Source of the DNA: Saprospiraceae bacterium
GTDB lineage: Bacteria; Bacteroidota; Bacteroidia; Chitinophagales; Saprospiraceae
Length of the DNA: 64,000 nt
Assembly (NCBI GenBank): GCA_016714445.1
Contig: JADJNF010000001.1
Span: forward strand, 124,001-188,000
Direction of reading: 5' to 3'
Notes under the pieces: model-generated
What the model was told of the DNA's origin: nothing
Databases searched by the model: none
What the model saw: the letters and a program-made list of their open reading frames with translations, nothing else
Translations under genes and position numbers: made by a program
In this document: positions 1 to 7,881 of the stretch, piece after piece
How positions within the stretch are numbered: the first letter of the stretch is position 1
Layout: every line of letters starts with the position of its first letter

Positions 1-1
1 A

Positions 2-1471
2 GAAAGACTTTTGACTTATAAACAGACTTTTCATAAAAAAGTATTAGAAAAGATATCTTCGATTCCCATCAAAGGATATATTTTTGCTGATAGAGATGAA
101 GCAAAAATCCAACATTTTTTAAATATTCTATTGCAGCATAAAGTTGATGTTTACAAAAATGAACAAAATCTACAGATAAATGAAAATAAATTTGAAAAAG
201 GTAAAAGTTACATTGTACCCTTAGCACAAGCACAACCAATCCTGGCTAAAACTATTTTTGAAGTTGTTCAATCATTTCAGGACAGTTCATTTTATGACGT
301 CTCAGGTTGGACATTAAGTCATGCATTTGGTCTAAAATGTGAGCCGTTGACTACCATTTCGGTGAATAAAAATCTAAAAGTTACGTCACCGCTACAAATT
401 TCAGGAGGTGTTACTGGTGATACAAAGGAAATATATTCTTTTATTATTGAGCCGGAGCAGCGTCACATTCATAAAACTGTATTTGAACTTCAAAAATTAG
501 AGCTTATTGTCAGAATTGCTCAATCAGATATGGAAGTAAAAATCGGCAATTCAGTTAAAGTATTTTCTAAAGGAAGCATCATCATACCAGTTCAAAATCA
601 ATCTGTTAAAGCATCTGATATTATAGGAATCATGAATGAGATAGGGAAAAGAAATGACATTATAATTCACCCTATGGCAGGTGGAAATGGAACCAATACC
701 ATCACAGTTGGTCATCCATTGGTTAGCCCTCTGGAAAAACCTGAAATTGCGTACATTGTTGGCTCCGGAATAAATCCGCAATCTGCCGGTGAAATATGGC
801 ATCACCTGGACCTAAATCTACACCTTCCTGCTACCATGCTGGAGAATACAAGGTTCAGAAGTACCAATCTCAAAAGATATAATACCATCATCTTACCGGA
901 AGGGAGCTACAATACATGGGGAGAATCAGAAATAAACAAATTGAGAGATTGGTGCCAGCAAGGGAATACATTAATAACCATAGGCTCTGCCACAGAATGG
1001 GCCGCAGATAAAAAATTAGTTGTGTTGAATCAAAGAAAAATTGATAAAAACAATTCAGAGTCAGGAAAATATGAAAATGCAGATCGTGAAATAGATGCTA
1101 AGGTCATTGGAGGAAGTATTTTTGGAGTTGACGCAGACTTAAGTCATCCTCTTTTTTATGGTTTTGATGACAATAAACTATCTCTGATGAAAACAGGTAC
1201 CAAATTTTATGAACCAACGAACAATAAATATGCATCCCCTGCCAAATACAGAGATGACTTTTTGGTGTCAGGTTACTTACCCAAAGGAATAAGCTCCTCC
1301 ATAAGAAAAGGGGCAGCCATTACAGTTCATGGTATTGGAGCCGGCAAAGTGATTTGTTTTCAGGACAATCCTTTGTTTAGAGGGTATTGGCTTGTCGGGC
1401 AAAAGATATTTAATAACGCCTTGTTTTATAGTAAGGTGATAGACAGACGGACGATAGAGTCAGGTGAATAA
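2..1471 (+). CDS. M14-type zinc carboxypeptidase, C-terminal part (5' end outside window)
   Basis: The frame is open to the window edge, so the TTG at 11 is not a real start and only the C-terminal ~490 residues are visible. The region around visible residues 245-345 (AYIVGSG, then LKRYNTIILPEGSY, then LRDWCQQGNTLITIGSA) has the class I glutamine-amidotransferase-like fold that follows the peptidase domain in large Bacteroidota M14 carboxypeptidases. The end (VHGIGAGKVICFQDNPLFRG) also fits that family. The catalytic HxxE...H zinc site would lie upstream and is not visible, so the assignment is by tail resemblance only. It converges with the methylase gene, with one base between the stops. 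Expected to be exported and to trim peptides, but the signal peptide is not in view. Confidence 0.6.
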   Translation, partial: ERLLTYKQTFHKKVLEKISSIPIKGYIFADRDEAKIQHFLNILLQHKVDVYKNEQNLQINENKFEKGKSYIVPLAQAQPILAKTIFEVVQSFQDSSFYDVSGWTLSHAFGLKCEPLTTISVNKNLKVTSPLQISGGVTGDTKEIYSFIIEPEQRHIHKTVFELQKLELIVRIAQSDMEVKIGNSVKVFSKGSIIIPVQNQSVKASDIIGIMNEIGKRNDIIIHPMAGGNGTNTITVGHPLVSPLEKPEIAYIVGSGINPQSAGEIWHHLDLNLHLPATMLENTRFRSTNLKRYNTIILPEGSYNTWGESEINKLRDWCQQGNTLITIGSATEWAADKKLVVLNQRKIDKNNSESGKYENADREIDAKVIGGSIFGVDADLSHPLFYGFDDNKLSLMKTGTKFYEPTNNKYASPAKYRDDFLVSGYLPKGISSSIRKGAAITVHGIGAGKVICFQDNPLFRGYWLVGQKIFNNALFYSKVIDRRTIESGE

Positions 1472-1472
1472 A

Positions 1473-2309
1473 TTATTTTTTGATAAGCATTCTTTGTCTT
1501 ACTGCTTCAAAAAGTATTATAGCCGCACTTACAGAAACATTCACAGAATCTAATTGCCCTTGCATGGGAATAATGATATTATGATCCGCAGCGTTAACCC
1601 ACTCTTCACTTAGGCCGGTTGATTCTGTACCAACTACCAATGCCGTGGGCCCGGTGTAGTCTTGATCATAAATCGAAACTGAAGAGTCGTTGATCGTAGC
1701 ACAGAATATTTTGATTTTTTGCTTTTTCAGAAAAGTAATTATTTCCATCGAAGCACCAGAAACGACCTGTTTTGTAAAAACGCCGCCTACACTTGAACGG
1801 ATAATATTTGGATTGAAAATATCGGTATTGGGGTTTGCAATGATAAATGCGTCTACACCTGCCGCATCTGCAGTACGGAGTAATGCACCTATATTACCGG
1901 GTTTTTCCGGAGCTTCGGCTACAAGAATAAATGGGTTATTGTTCTTTAGTGCCAAATCTTCAATATGCTTTTCAATATAACTAAACATAGCTATAACTCC
2001 TTCAGTACCTTCCCGGTATGCAATTTTATTGTATACCAGATTCGTCACTTCTATCATTTCTGTATCAAAAAGGATATTACCATACAAATCCAAGAGATGG
2101 TTAAAACTGACAATCGTAGGATTAAAAATAATAGTTTTCGGCAAATACCCACCTTTGAGTGCCAGTAATATTTCCCTTTGACCTTCCACCACAAAAGTAC
2201 CTGAATCCTTTCTTGCCCTGGATTTATCTGTGAGATGTACGATATTCTTAATCAGCGGATTGGTTGGACTTGATATGGATTTTATCATAAGATTAATTAT
2301 TGGGATCAT
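1473..2309 (-). CDS. TrmH/SpoU-family RNA 2'-O-methyltransferase
   Basis: A 278-residue SPOUT-class methylase that transfers methyl from SAM to a ribose 2'-OH of rRNA or tRNA. Residues ~10-110 resemble the L30e-like substrate-binding domain (SSPTNPLIK, then FVVEGQRE). Residues ~128-275 form the SpoU domain with motif 1 (EKPGNIGALLRTADAAG, 135-151), motif 2 (VVGTESTGLS, ~225-234) and motif 3 (IPMQGQLDSVNVSVSAAI, ~247-264), the knot that binds SAM. Two starts are possible: residue 1 or Met8 (2288). Most homologues begin close to the KSISSPTNP segment, which favours Met8. A -7 promoter element lies just upstream, in a short divergent region shared with the transsulfuration gene. The RNA target cannot be read from sequence. 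Confidence 0.88.
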   Translation of the reverse strand: MIPIINLMIKSISSPTNPLIKNIVHLTDKSRARKDSGTFVVEGQREILLALKGGYLPKTIIFNPTIVSFNHLLDLYGNILFDTEMIEVTNLVYNKIAYREGTEGVIAMFSYIEKHIEDLALKNNNPFILVAEAPEKPGNIGALLRTADAAGVDAFIIANPNTDIFNPNIIRSSVGGVFTKQVVSGASMEIITFLKKQKIKIFCATINDSSVSIYDQDYTGPTALVVGTESTGLSEEWVNAADHNIIIPMQGQLDSVNVSVSAAIILFEAVRQRMLIKK

Positions 2310-2328
2310 TATAAACTAAAAACAGGCG

Positions 2329-2336
2329 CAAAATTA
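2329..2336 (-). promoter_or_regulatory. -7 promoter element TAATTTTG
   Basis: Exact match on the minus strand to the Bacteroidota sigma-A -7 consensus TAnnTTTG, 20 bases upstream of the methylase ATG at 2309. No convincing -33 element seen. Confidence 0.5.
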
Positions 2337-2346
2337 CCTAAATTAT

Positions 2347-2354
2347 TAACTTTG
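2347..2354 (+). promoter_or_regulatory. -7 promoter element TAACTTTG
   Basis: Exact TAnnTTTG match 32 bases upstream of the transsulfuration-enzyme ATG at 2387. Together with the minus-strand element at 2329 it forms a compact divergent promoter pair only 10 bp apart, so the two genes may compete for polymerase. Confidence 0.5.
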
Positions 2355-2386
2355 AGCTATAATCTAATCAAGCTTAAAGATTTAAT

Positions 2387-3547
2387 ATGGATATCAATGA
2401 TATACTGACACATTTGGGGGAAGACCGGTCTAAATATTTTAATGCTGTTGCGCCACCGATTATTCAGTCCAGTAATTTTGTGTTTGAAACTGTCGAAGAT
2501 ATGAGAATAGCTTTTGCAAATGAATTGGAACACCATATTTATACCAGGGGAAATAATCCTACGGTAGCCATTCTTCGACAAAAACTTGCCGCATTAGAGC
2601 ACACTGAAGATGCATTGGTTGTTGGTAGCGGTGCTGCAGCTGTTTCGGCATCAGTTATTTCCAATGTCAAATCAGGTGACCATATCATATGTGTCCAAAA
2701 ACCATATAGCTGGACATTCAAACTTATATCCAAGTTATTACCAAAATTTGGGGTGGACTTTACTTTTGTCGATGGGAAAGATATAAATAACATAATATCA
2801 GCTCTTCAGCCAAATACTAAAGTTCTGTATCTGGAAAGTCCAAATACAATGACTTTTGAAATTCAAGACCTGAAAGCTTGCAGCATATTTGCAAAGCAGC
2901 ATAACATTGTAACTATTATAGACAATAGTCATGCTTCTCCACTTTTTCAAAATCCGGTTGACTTTGGGATAGATATTATAGTGCATTCTGCTACCAAATA
3001 CATTAATGGGCATAGCGATGTAGTTGCCGGTGTAATTTGCAGCAGTAAAGAAATGATAAAAAAAATATTTGAATCTGAACTGATGACCTTAGGATTGACC
3101 ATCTCGCCGCATGATGCTGGATTGATGATCAGAGGTTTACGCACACTTGAACTCAGGGTGAAAAGGAGTGATGAAACGGCTCAAAAAGTTGCCGATTTTC
3201 TGTATCAACACCCTAAAATTGAAAAACTGTATTTTCCTTTGCATCCTTCATTTGATCAATACGCTTTGGCTTCAAAACAAATGACTGGTTGTGGTGGTCT
3301 TATTACCATCAAGCTAAAAGCTGCATCTAAAGAAAGCACCATGAGATTTGTTCGTTCGATAAAAAGGTTTTTAATGGCGGTATCATGGGGAGGATATGAA
3401 TCTCTGATGATACCGAGTATAGCATTTCATGATATACCAGGAATGCCGGACTCTCCTATTCATTGGTCAATGGTGAGATTGTACATAGGTCTTGAAAGCG
3501 CAGAATATTTAATAGAAGACCTTAGTCATGCATTAGATGCAATGTAA
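2387..3547 (+). CDS. Cys/Met-metabolism PLP enzyme (cystathionine gamma-synthase/lyase family)
   Basis: A 386-residue fold-type I PLP enzyme of the transsulfuration family, close to the usual length of 380-400. The PLP lysine is Lys204 in SATKYINGHSDVVAG. The family N-terminus (VAPPIIQSSNFVF), the substrate loop YTRGNNPTVAILRQKLAALE and the Asp of the cofactor-contact segment (TIIDNSHASPLFQNP) are all present. The C-terminal domain contains SWGGYESLMIPS and VRLYIGLES, also conserved. Sequence alone does not separate cystathionine gamma-synthase, cystathionine lyase and methionine gamma-lyase. There are no sulfur-metabolism genes beside it to help, and no SAM riboswitch fits in the 77 bp upstream. 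Confidence 0.85.
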   Translation: MDINDILTHLGEDRSKYFNAVAPPIIQSSNFVFETVEDMRIAFANELEHHIYTRGNNPTVAILRQKLAALEHTEDALVVGSGAAAVSASVISNVKSGDHIICVQKPYSWTFKLISKLLPKFGVDFTFVDGKDINNIISALQPNTKVLYLESPNTMTFEIQDLKACSIFAKQHNIVTIIDNSHASPLFQNPVDFGIDIIVHSATKYINGHSDVVAGVICSSKEMIKKIFESELMTLGLTISPHDAGLMIRGLRTLELRVKRSDETAQKVADFLYQHPKIEKLYFPLHPSFDQYALASKQMTGCGGLITIKLKAASKESTMRFVRSIKRFLMAVSWGGYESLMIPSIAFHDIPGMPDSPIHWSMVRLYIGLESAEYLIEDLSHALDAM

Positions 3548-3639
3548 AAAAATCAAAATATTAGTAAACGTAATGGACCTTCTCTATTTTTTCAGCAAAT
3601 GATTTGAGTATTATTTTTGCGGTTATGAAATATTTTCAA

Positions 3640-4719
3640 CTAATTTTTGGGTGCAAAGTCTAACGTCAATGAAAATATATGTGATACCAGGACTCCGCTC
3701 ACACTTCCGATATTGGCTAATGCATAATCAACTTTCAAGCGGCCAAGCTTAAGTCCTAATCCAACATTTGGTTGAATTTCAAAATCTCTTTCAGCAGTAT
3801 TTGTTTGATTTATTACAGTCTGCATATTACCCAATCCTACCCTTAGAAATACTTTTTGTATATAACCTACTTCAATACCCAAACTAGGATCCAAATTTAT
3901 ATTTTTTCCGGAGATAATACCAGATTCGGTGCCATTGGTGGAAATATTTATATCCATCTCGGCCAGGTAATTAAAATCTCCTTTGGTTCCAAAATATGCT
4001 CCTCCAAAGATTAATCTAGGTAATGTTATTTCTGTACTACTAATGGGAATATCATTTCCTGTACTTTGAAAAACTCTTTTTTCTTCTTCCGTAAGATTAA
4101 ATGACCAGGCATTAAACGTAGTTGTAATATCTCTGGCAGATAGACCAAGGATGAATTTGTCTCCTTTGTATCTGACTCCCAAATCAGCTCCAAAACCCCA
4201 TGCTTTTCCAAACGAGCCAATGGAGCGATGAATTACTTTAATATTACCACCCACTGAAAATTTTTCATTTCTTCCTATTGTTTGGGCATAAGAAAAAATA
4301 CCGGCATAATCTGATGCCGAAAAGTTCGTGACACGATTATAATCAACTGTACCATCGGGTCCGATCAAATTTAATGTGTTAGGAATGTTGTCTACACCAA
4401 GCCGGATAAAAGAAAAGGCTGCAACAGATTTATTTCTGGAATTAAGTTTTTTTGCAATAGAAACATAATCGTAATTTGCAATTCCACCAAACCATTTTGC
4501 ATGCATGGCATTTAGTTGAAGTGGATTTTCCAATTCTGTAAGGCCTGCAGTATTCCAGTATGCTGCTGTACCATCGTTTGTACTGGCTACTACAGAACCA
4601 AACATACCATGTGCTCTTGCTCCAACGCCTATGTTAAGAAATTCATTGACGAATTTTTGAGCTTTGGCCGGTGCTGCCATTAGGATGACGAAAATATGAA
4701 ATAATAAAATTCGCTTCAT
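3640..4719 (-). CDS. PorV/PorQ-family outer-membrane protein (PorV2-like)
   Basis: A 359-residue protein with a cleavable signal peptide (residues 1-20, ending AKAQ). It opens with FLNIGVGARAHGMFGSVVAS and YWNTAGLTEL, the hallmark start of the PorV/PorQ/UPF0164 FadL-like barrels, in which 'GARA.GMG' and 'YWNPAGL' recur. The rest is alternating beta-strand sequence ending in an aromatic/hydrophobic strand (FSLTLDFAPKN). In T9SS bacteria PorV shuttles cargo to the attachment complex, PorQ is a partner, and PorV2-type paralogues are of unknown cargo. No other secretion machinery is encoded here, so the role in T9SS is an inference from family. It is monocistronic and converges with the PLP enzyme gene across 92 bp. 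Confidence 0.75.
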   Translation of the reverse strand: MKRILLFHIFVILMAAPAKAQKFVNEFLNIGVGARAHGMFGSVVASTNDGTAAYWNTAGLTELENPLQLNAMHAKWFGGIANYDYVSIAKKLNSRNKSVAAFSFIRLGVDNIPNTLNLIGPDGTVDYNRVTNFSASDYAGIFSYAQTIGRNEKFSVGGNIKVIHRSIGSFGKAWGFGADLGVRYKGDKFILGLSARDITTTFNAWSFNLTEEEKRVFQSTGNDIPISSTEITLPRLIFGGAYFGTKGDFNYLAEMDINISTNGTESGIISGKNINLDPSLGIEVGYIQKVFLRVGLGNMQTVINQTNTAERDFEIQPNVGLGLKLGRLKVDYALANIGSVSGVLVSHIFSLTLDFAPKN

Positions 4720-4835
4720 TAAAACTGCTGGTTTATTGGTATTTTAATATATGCTTTATTAACAGAAAATATAAGTTGTATTATAAACGGATGATATTTC
4801 AAAATATTATATCTTTACTCTCCAAACCATACAAA

Positions 4836-6551
4836 ATGCAAAATAAATATATTTCCATTGGATTTTCAAACATATTATATTTAATTATTATACTGAACTT
4901 GTTTGCATGTAAGCAATCAGGTGATCAAAACGCAATATATAACATTAGTAAGTCTGTAACAGCTGACAGCGCTATGGTAGCATCTGCACACCCTTTAGCA
5001 ACATCTGTTGGTCTGGATATCATCAGACAGGGTGGTAACGCCATTGATGCTGCTATTGCTGTGCAGTTTGCCTTGGCTGTATGTTATCCCGGGGCTGGCA
5101 ATATTGGTGGCGGTGGTTTTTTGGTATATAGAAGTAAAGATGGAGAAATCAGTACACTTGACTACAGGGAAAAGGCATCATCATTCGCTACAGCAGACAT
5201 GTATTTGGATAGTTTAGGTAATCCGATCACAGACAAAAGCCTGTATGGTCATCTGGCGGCTGGAGTACCCGGGACAGTAGATGGTATGGTAAAAGCATTT
5301 GAAAAATATAGTAAATTAAAAGATTGGAAAAAGCTCGTACAACCAGCTATAGATATGGCCGAAAATGGTTTTAAAATAACGGAAAGAGAAGCTGAAAATT
5401 TAAATGAAGACCAACCTTTATTTATTAAGTATAACTTGGCACCTACTGCTTTTCACAAAGATAAGTGGAATGCAGGTGATCTGTTAATTCAAAAGGAATT
5501 GGCACAAACCCTGGCGGCCATCAGGGATAAAGGTAGATCCGGTTTTTATGAAGGTAACGTAGCTGATCATATCGTAAATGAAATGAAAGCCGGTGGTGGG
5601 ATTATTACCTATGATGATCTCAAAGCATATCAGGCCGTATGGCGCTCACCTGTAACAACCATGTATAAAGGAAATAAAATAATTTCCATGCCTCCACCGT
5701 CAAGTGGCGGTATCGTATTAATACAATTGCTTAAGATGGTCGAACCATACGATTTGCGAAGTATAAAATTTCAAAGTGCAGCAACTGTTCACCTTATGGT
5801 AGAGGCTGAAAGGAGGGCTTTTGCAGATCGGGCAAAACATCTTGGTGATCCGGACTTTTATAAAGTACCATCGGTGCTGACTGACAGTTCTTATATCCAA
5901 AGGAGAATGGTAAATTTTAATCCCAGGGTAGCAAATAAAAGTGACAGTATATCTTATGGAATGATTGAAAGCGAAGAGACTACACACTTCAGTATTGTTG
6001 ATACGGAAGGTAACGCAGTTTCTTTAACCACGACGCTGAATGGCGGGTATGGTGCTTACACCGTAGTAAGAGGAGCCGGCTTTTTACTTAATAATGAAAT
6101 GGATGATTTTTCAGTTAAACCTGGAACACCGAATATGTATGGATTAGTAGGCGCTGAAGCAAATAAAATAGAACCTAATAAGAGAATGCTTTCATCTATG
6201 ACACCAACAATCATCGAAAAGGATGGTAAATTAAAAATGGTAGTGGGTACACCAGGTGGGTCAACGATCATTACATCTGTTTTTCAGGCTGTAGTAAATG
6301 TCATTGATTTTGATATGGATGCAGATAAAGCCATTCAATCACCCAGATTTCACCATCAATGGTTGCCTGATGTAATTATTACTGAAAAAGATGCTATTCC
6401 TTTATCTGAGCGGAAATTGCTTGAAATAATTGGTCATACATTCAAAGATAGAAATGCTATAGGGCGTATGGAAGCAATCGTCATAACAAATCAGGGCAAG
6501 CTCCAGGGTGCTGCAGATCGTCGGGGAGATGATGATGTAAAAGGATTTTAG
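4836..6551 (+). CDS. ggt: Gamma-glutamyltransferase
   Basis: Ntn-hydrolase that cleaves and transfers the gamma-glutamyl group of glutathione and related peptides; made as a proenzyme and self-cleaved. The nucleophile is the Thr of TTHFSIVD (Thr383 from the start used here), the new N-terminus of the small subunit. Other family marks: ASAHPLATSVGLDIIRQGGNAIDAA near the N-terminus (shown in pieces), VPGTVDGMVKAFEKY, MPPPSSGGI and MTPTI, GTPGGSTIITSVFQ. The frame opens at 4776, but Met at 4836 begins a good lipoprotein signal (hydrophobic LYLIIILN then lipobox LFAC, Cys25), so it is preferred. It is therefore probably a periplasmic or surface lipoprotein, unlike the soluble periplasmic enzyme of enterics. 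Its stop overlaps the convergent mazG end by 4 bases. Confidence 0.93.
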   Translation: MQNKYISIGFSNILYLIIILNLFACKQSGDQNAIYNISKSVTADSAMVASAHPLATSVGLDIIRQGGNAIDAAIAVQFALAVCYPGAGNIGGGGFLVYRSKDGEISTLDYREKASSFATADMYLDSLGNPITDKSLYGHLAAGVPGTVDGMVKAFEKYSKLKDWKKLVQPAIDMAENGFKITEREAENLNEDQPLFIKYNLAPTAFHKDKWNAGDLLIQKELAQTLAAIRDKGRSGFYEGNVADHIVNEMKAGGGIITYDDLKAYQAVWRSPVTTMYKGNKIISMPPPSSGGIVLIQLLKMVEPYDLRSIKFQSAATVHLMVEAERRAFADRAKHLGDPDFYKVPSVLTDSSYIQRRMVNFNPRVANKSDSISYGMIESEETTHFSIVDTEGNAVSLTTTLNGGYGAYTVVRGAGFLLNNEMDDFSVKPGTPNMYGLVGAEANKIEPNKRMLSSMTPTIIEKDGKLKMVVGTPGGSTIITSVFQAVVNVIDFDMDADKAIQSPRFHHQWLPDVIITEKDAIPLSERKLLEIIGHTFKDRNAIGRMEAIVITNQGKLQGAADRRGDDDVKGF

Positions 6552-7330
6552 ATATTCCTTTTAGCGTCGTTCCACAATTTATCCATTTCTTCCAAAGTCA
6601 TATCCTGGAGTTTTCTGTCCGCATTGGCTTCGATATATTCAAATCTTGATTTAAACTTGCGATTTACCCTTTCAAGTGCTGTTTCAGGATTTATGCCTGC
6701 ATATCTTGCATAATTTATGAGCGAAAATAGAATATCACCAAATTCATCTTCTTTTTTGTCAATATCATCCGAGTCAGCAACCTCTTTAAATTCGTTGATT
6801 TCTTCTTCAACTTTATCCCAGACATCACTTTTTTCTTTCCACTCAAATCCTACTTGGGCTGTTTTTTCCTGCATTCTATATGCCTTAACCATAGCTGGCA
6901 AACTATTAGGGACACCGGAAAGTACAGATTTTTTCCCTTCAGATAATTTTATTTGCTCCCAGTTTCTTTTTACATCTGCCTCATTTTCGACTTTAACGTC
7001 ACCATAGATATGAGGGTGGCGTTTTACAAGTTTATCACAAACCCCATGAATGGCATCCCCGATATGAAATGCACCCAACTCCTCTCCTATTTTGGCATAA
7101 AATACCAAATGAAGCATGATGTCTCCCAATTCTTCTTTGATATCTAAGATGTTTTTGTCCAGAATAGCATCAGAGAGTTCATAAGTTTCTTCTATGGTCA
7201 GTATACGTAAAGATTCAAAAGTTTGTTTCATGTCCCAAGGACATTTAGCCCTTAAGTCATCCATGATTTCTAGTAACCTTATGAATGCATTTCCTTTTGC
7301 AACTTTATCTAAATTGTGTGTATTATTCAA
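6548..7330 (-). CDS. mazG: Nucleoside triphosphate pyrophosphohydrolase MazG
   Basis: A 260-residue protein with two tandem MazG domains, the usual length and layout for the full-size enzyme. It hydrolyses (d)NTPs to NMP and pyrophosphate, cleaning the nucleotide pool and affecting (p)ppGpp responses. Domain 1 (~15-120) has the metal-binding helices EETYELSDAI and EELGDIMLHLVFYAKIGEE. Domain 2 (~160-255) has KVEEEINEFKEV and KEDEFGDILFSLINYARY, with the paired acidic residues that hold Mg2+. The CPWD sequence (RAKCPWDMKQTFESL) is also typical. A -7 promoter element lies 36 bases upstream. Confidence 0.95.
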   Translation of the reverse strand: MNNTHNLDKVAKGNAFIRLLEIMDDLRAKCPWDMKQTFESLRILTIEETYELSDAILDKNILDIKEELGDIMLHLVFYAKIGEELGAFHIGDAIHGVCDKLVKRHPHIYGDVKVENEADVKRNWEQIKLSEGKKSVLSGVPNSLPAMVKAYRMQEKTAQVGFEWKEKSDVWDKVEEEINEFKEVADSDDIDKKEDEFGDILFSLINYARYAGINPETALERVNRKFKSRFEYIEANADRKLQDMTLEEMDKLWNDAKRNI

Positions 7331-7365
7331 ATGCCTTGATTTTTAGTTAGCATAAATTAAAATTA

Positions 7366-7373
7366 CAAAAGTA
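7366..7373 (-). promoter_or_regulatory. -7 promoter element TACTTTTG for mazG
   Basis: Exact TAnnTTTG match on the minus strand, 36 bases upstream of the mazG ATG. Confidence 0.5.
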
Positions 7374-7449
7374 TAACTTTATCTACTGATAAAATTGTTA
7401 AACAAAACAAAAATAAATATATAAATATCCAATAAAACAATAATAAAAT

Positions 7450-7457
7450 TACCTTTG
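7450..7457 (+). promoter_or_regulatory. -7 promoter element TACCTTTG
   Basis: Exact TAnnTTTG match 24 bases before the ATG at 7481 of the small membrane protein gene. Supports that this 70-codon frame is a real transcribed gene. Confidence 0.55.
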
Positions 7458-7480
7458 TTAGTAAGTTCAAACATTTACAG

Positions 7481-7693
7481 ATGATAGAGTTTTTTTATAT
7501 ATTAGCGGTAATATTTGGTATATTTTTAATGTCATTTTTACTTATGAACCTTAGACATTGGTTCACAGGGCAGGAATTCAGAGGCTCGTGTGCCAGTAAC
7601 AATCCAATGATAAAAAATCAACTTGGTGAATGTACTGTTTGCGGCAAAAAACCTGAAGAATCATGCAAAATGCCGGAAGCAAAGGCAAGCTAA
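7481..7693 (+). CDS. Small membrane-anchored Cys-rich protein, unknown function
   Basis: A 70-residue protein with one N-terminal membrane segment (residues ~3-22, FFYILAVIFGIFLMSFLLM) and a short soluble tail with four Cys, including CTVCGK and a later SCK. The tail could hold a metal or form a small zinc-ribbon-like knuckle. Similar small 'membrane or secreted' proteins are common in Bacteroidota without known function. An exact -7 promoter element sits 24 bases upstream. It is followed by 188 bp before the PIG-L gene, so co-transcription with that operon is uncertain. Confidence 0.65.
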   Translation: MIEFFYILAVIFGIFLMSFLLMNLRHWFTGQEFRGSCASNNPMIKNQLGECTVCGKKPEESCKMPEAKAS

Positions 7694-7881
7694 ACCTATA
7701 TTATATTATCTTGCTGTTTTGGTATGGATCAATAATCCCAGAGCCAAAGCCAAAAATACAATAATAGTTAATCCAAGAATTAACATAATTAAAATTTGAT
7801 GTTGCAGTGCAAAGATGGTGTTATTCAGTATAAAATCAAAACATTTTTTAAGTTTTACTAATATTATTTTTAATAAAATTC

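Noticed and set aside
7701..7787. 28-codon hydrophobic frame on the minus strand in the gap before the PIG-L gene
   Set aside because: Too short, no promoter match, and located between two plus-strand genes with no evidence of conservation.
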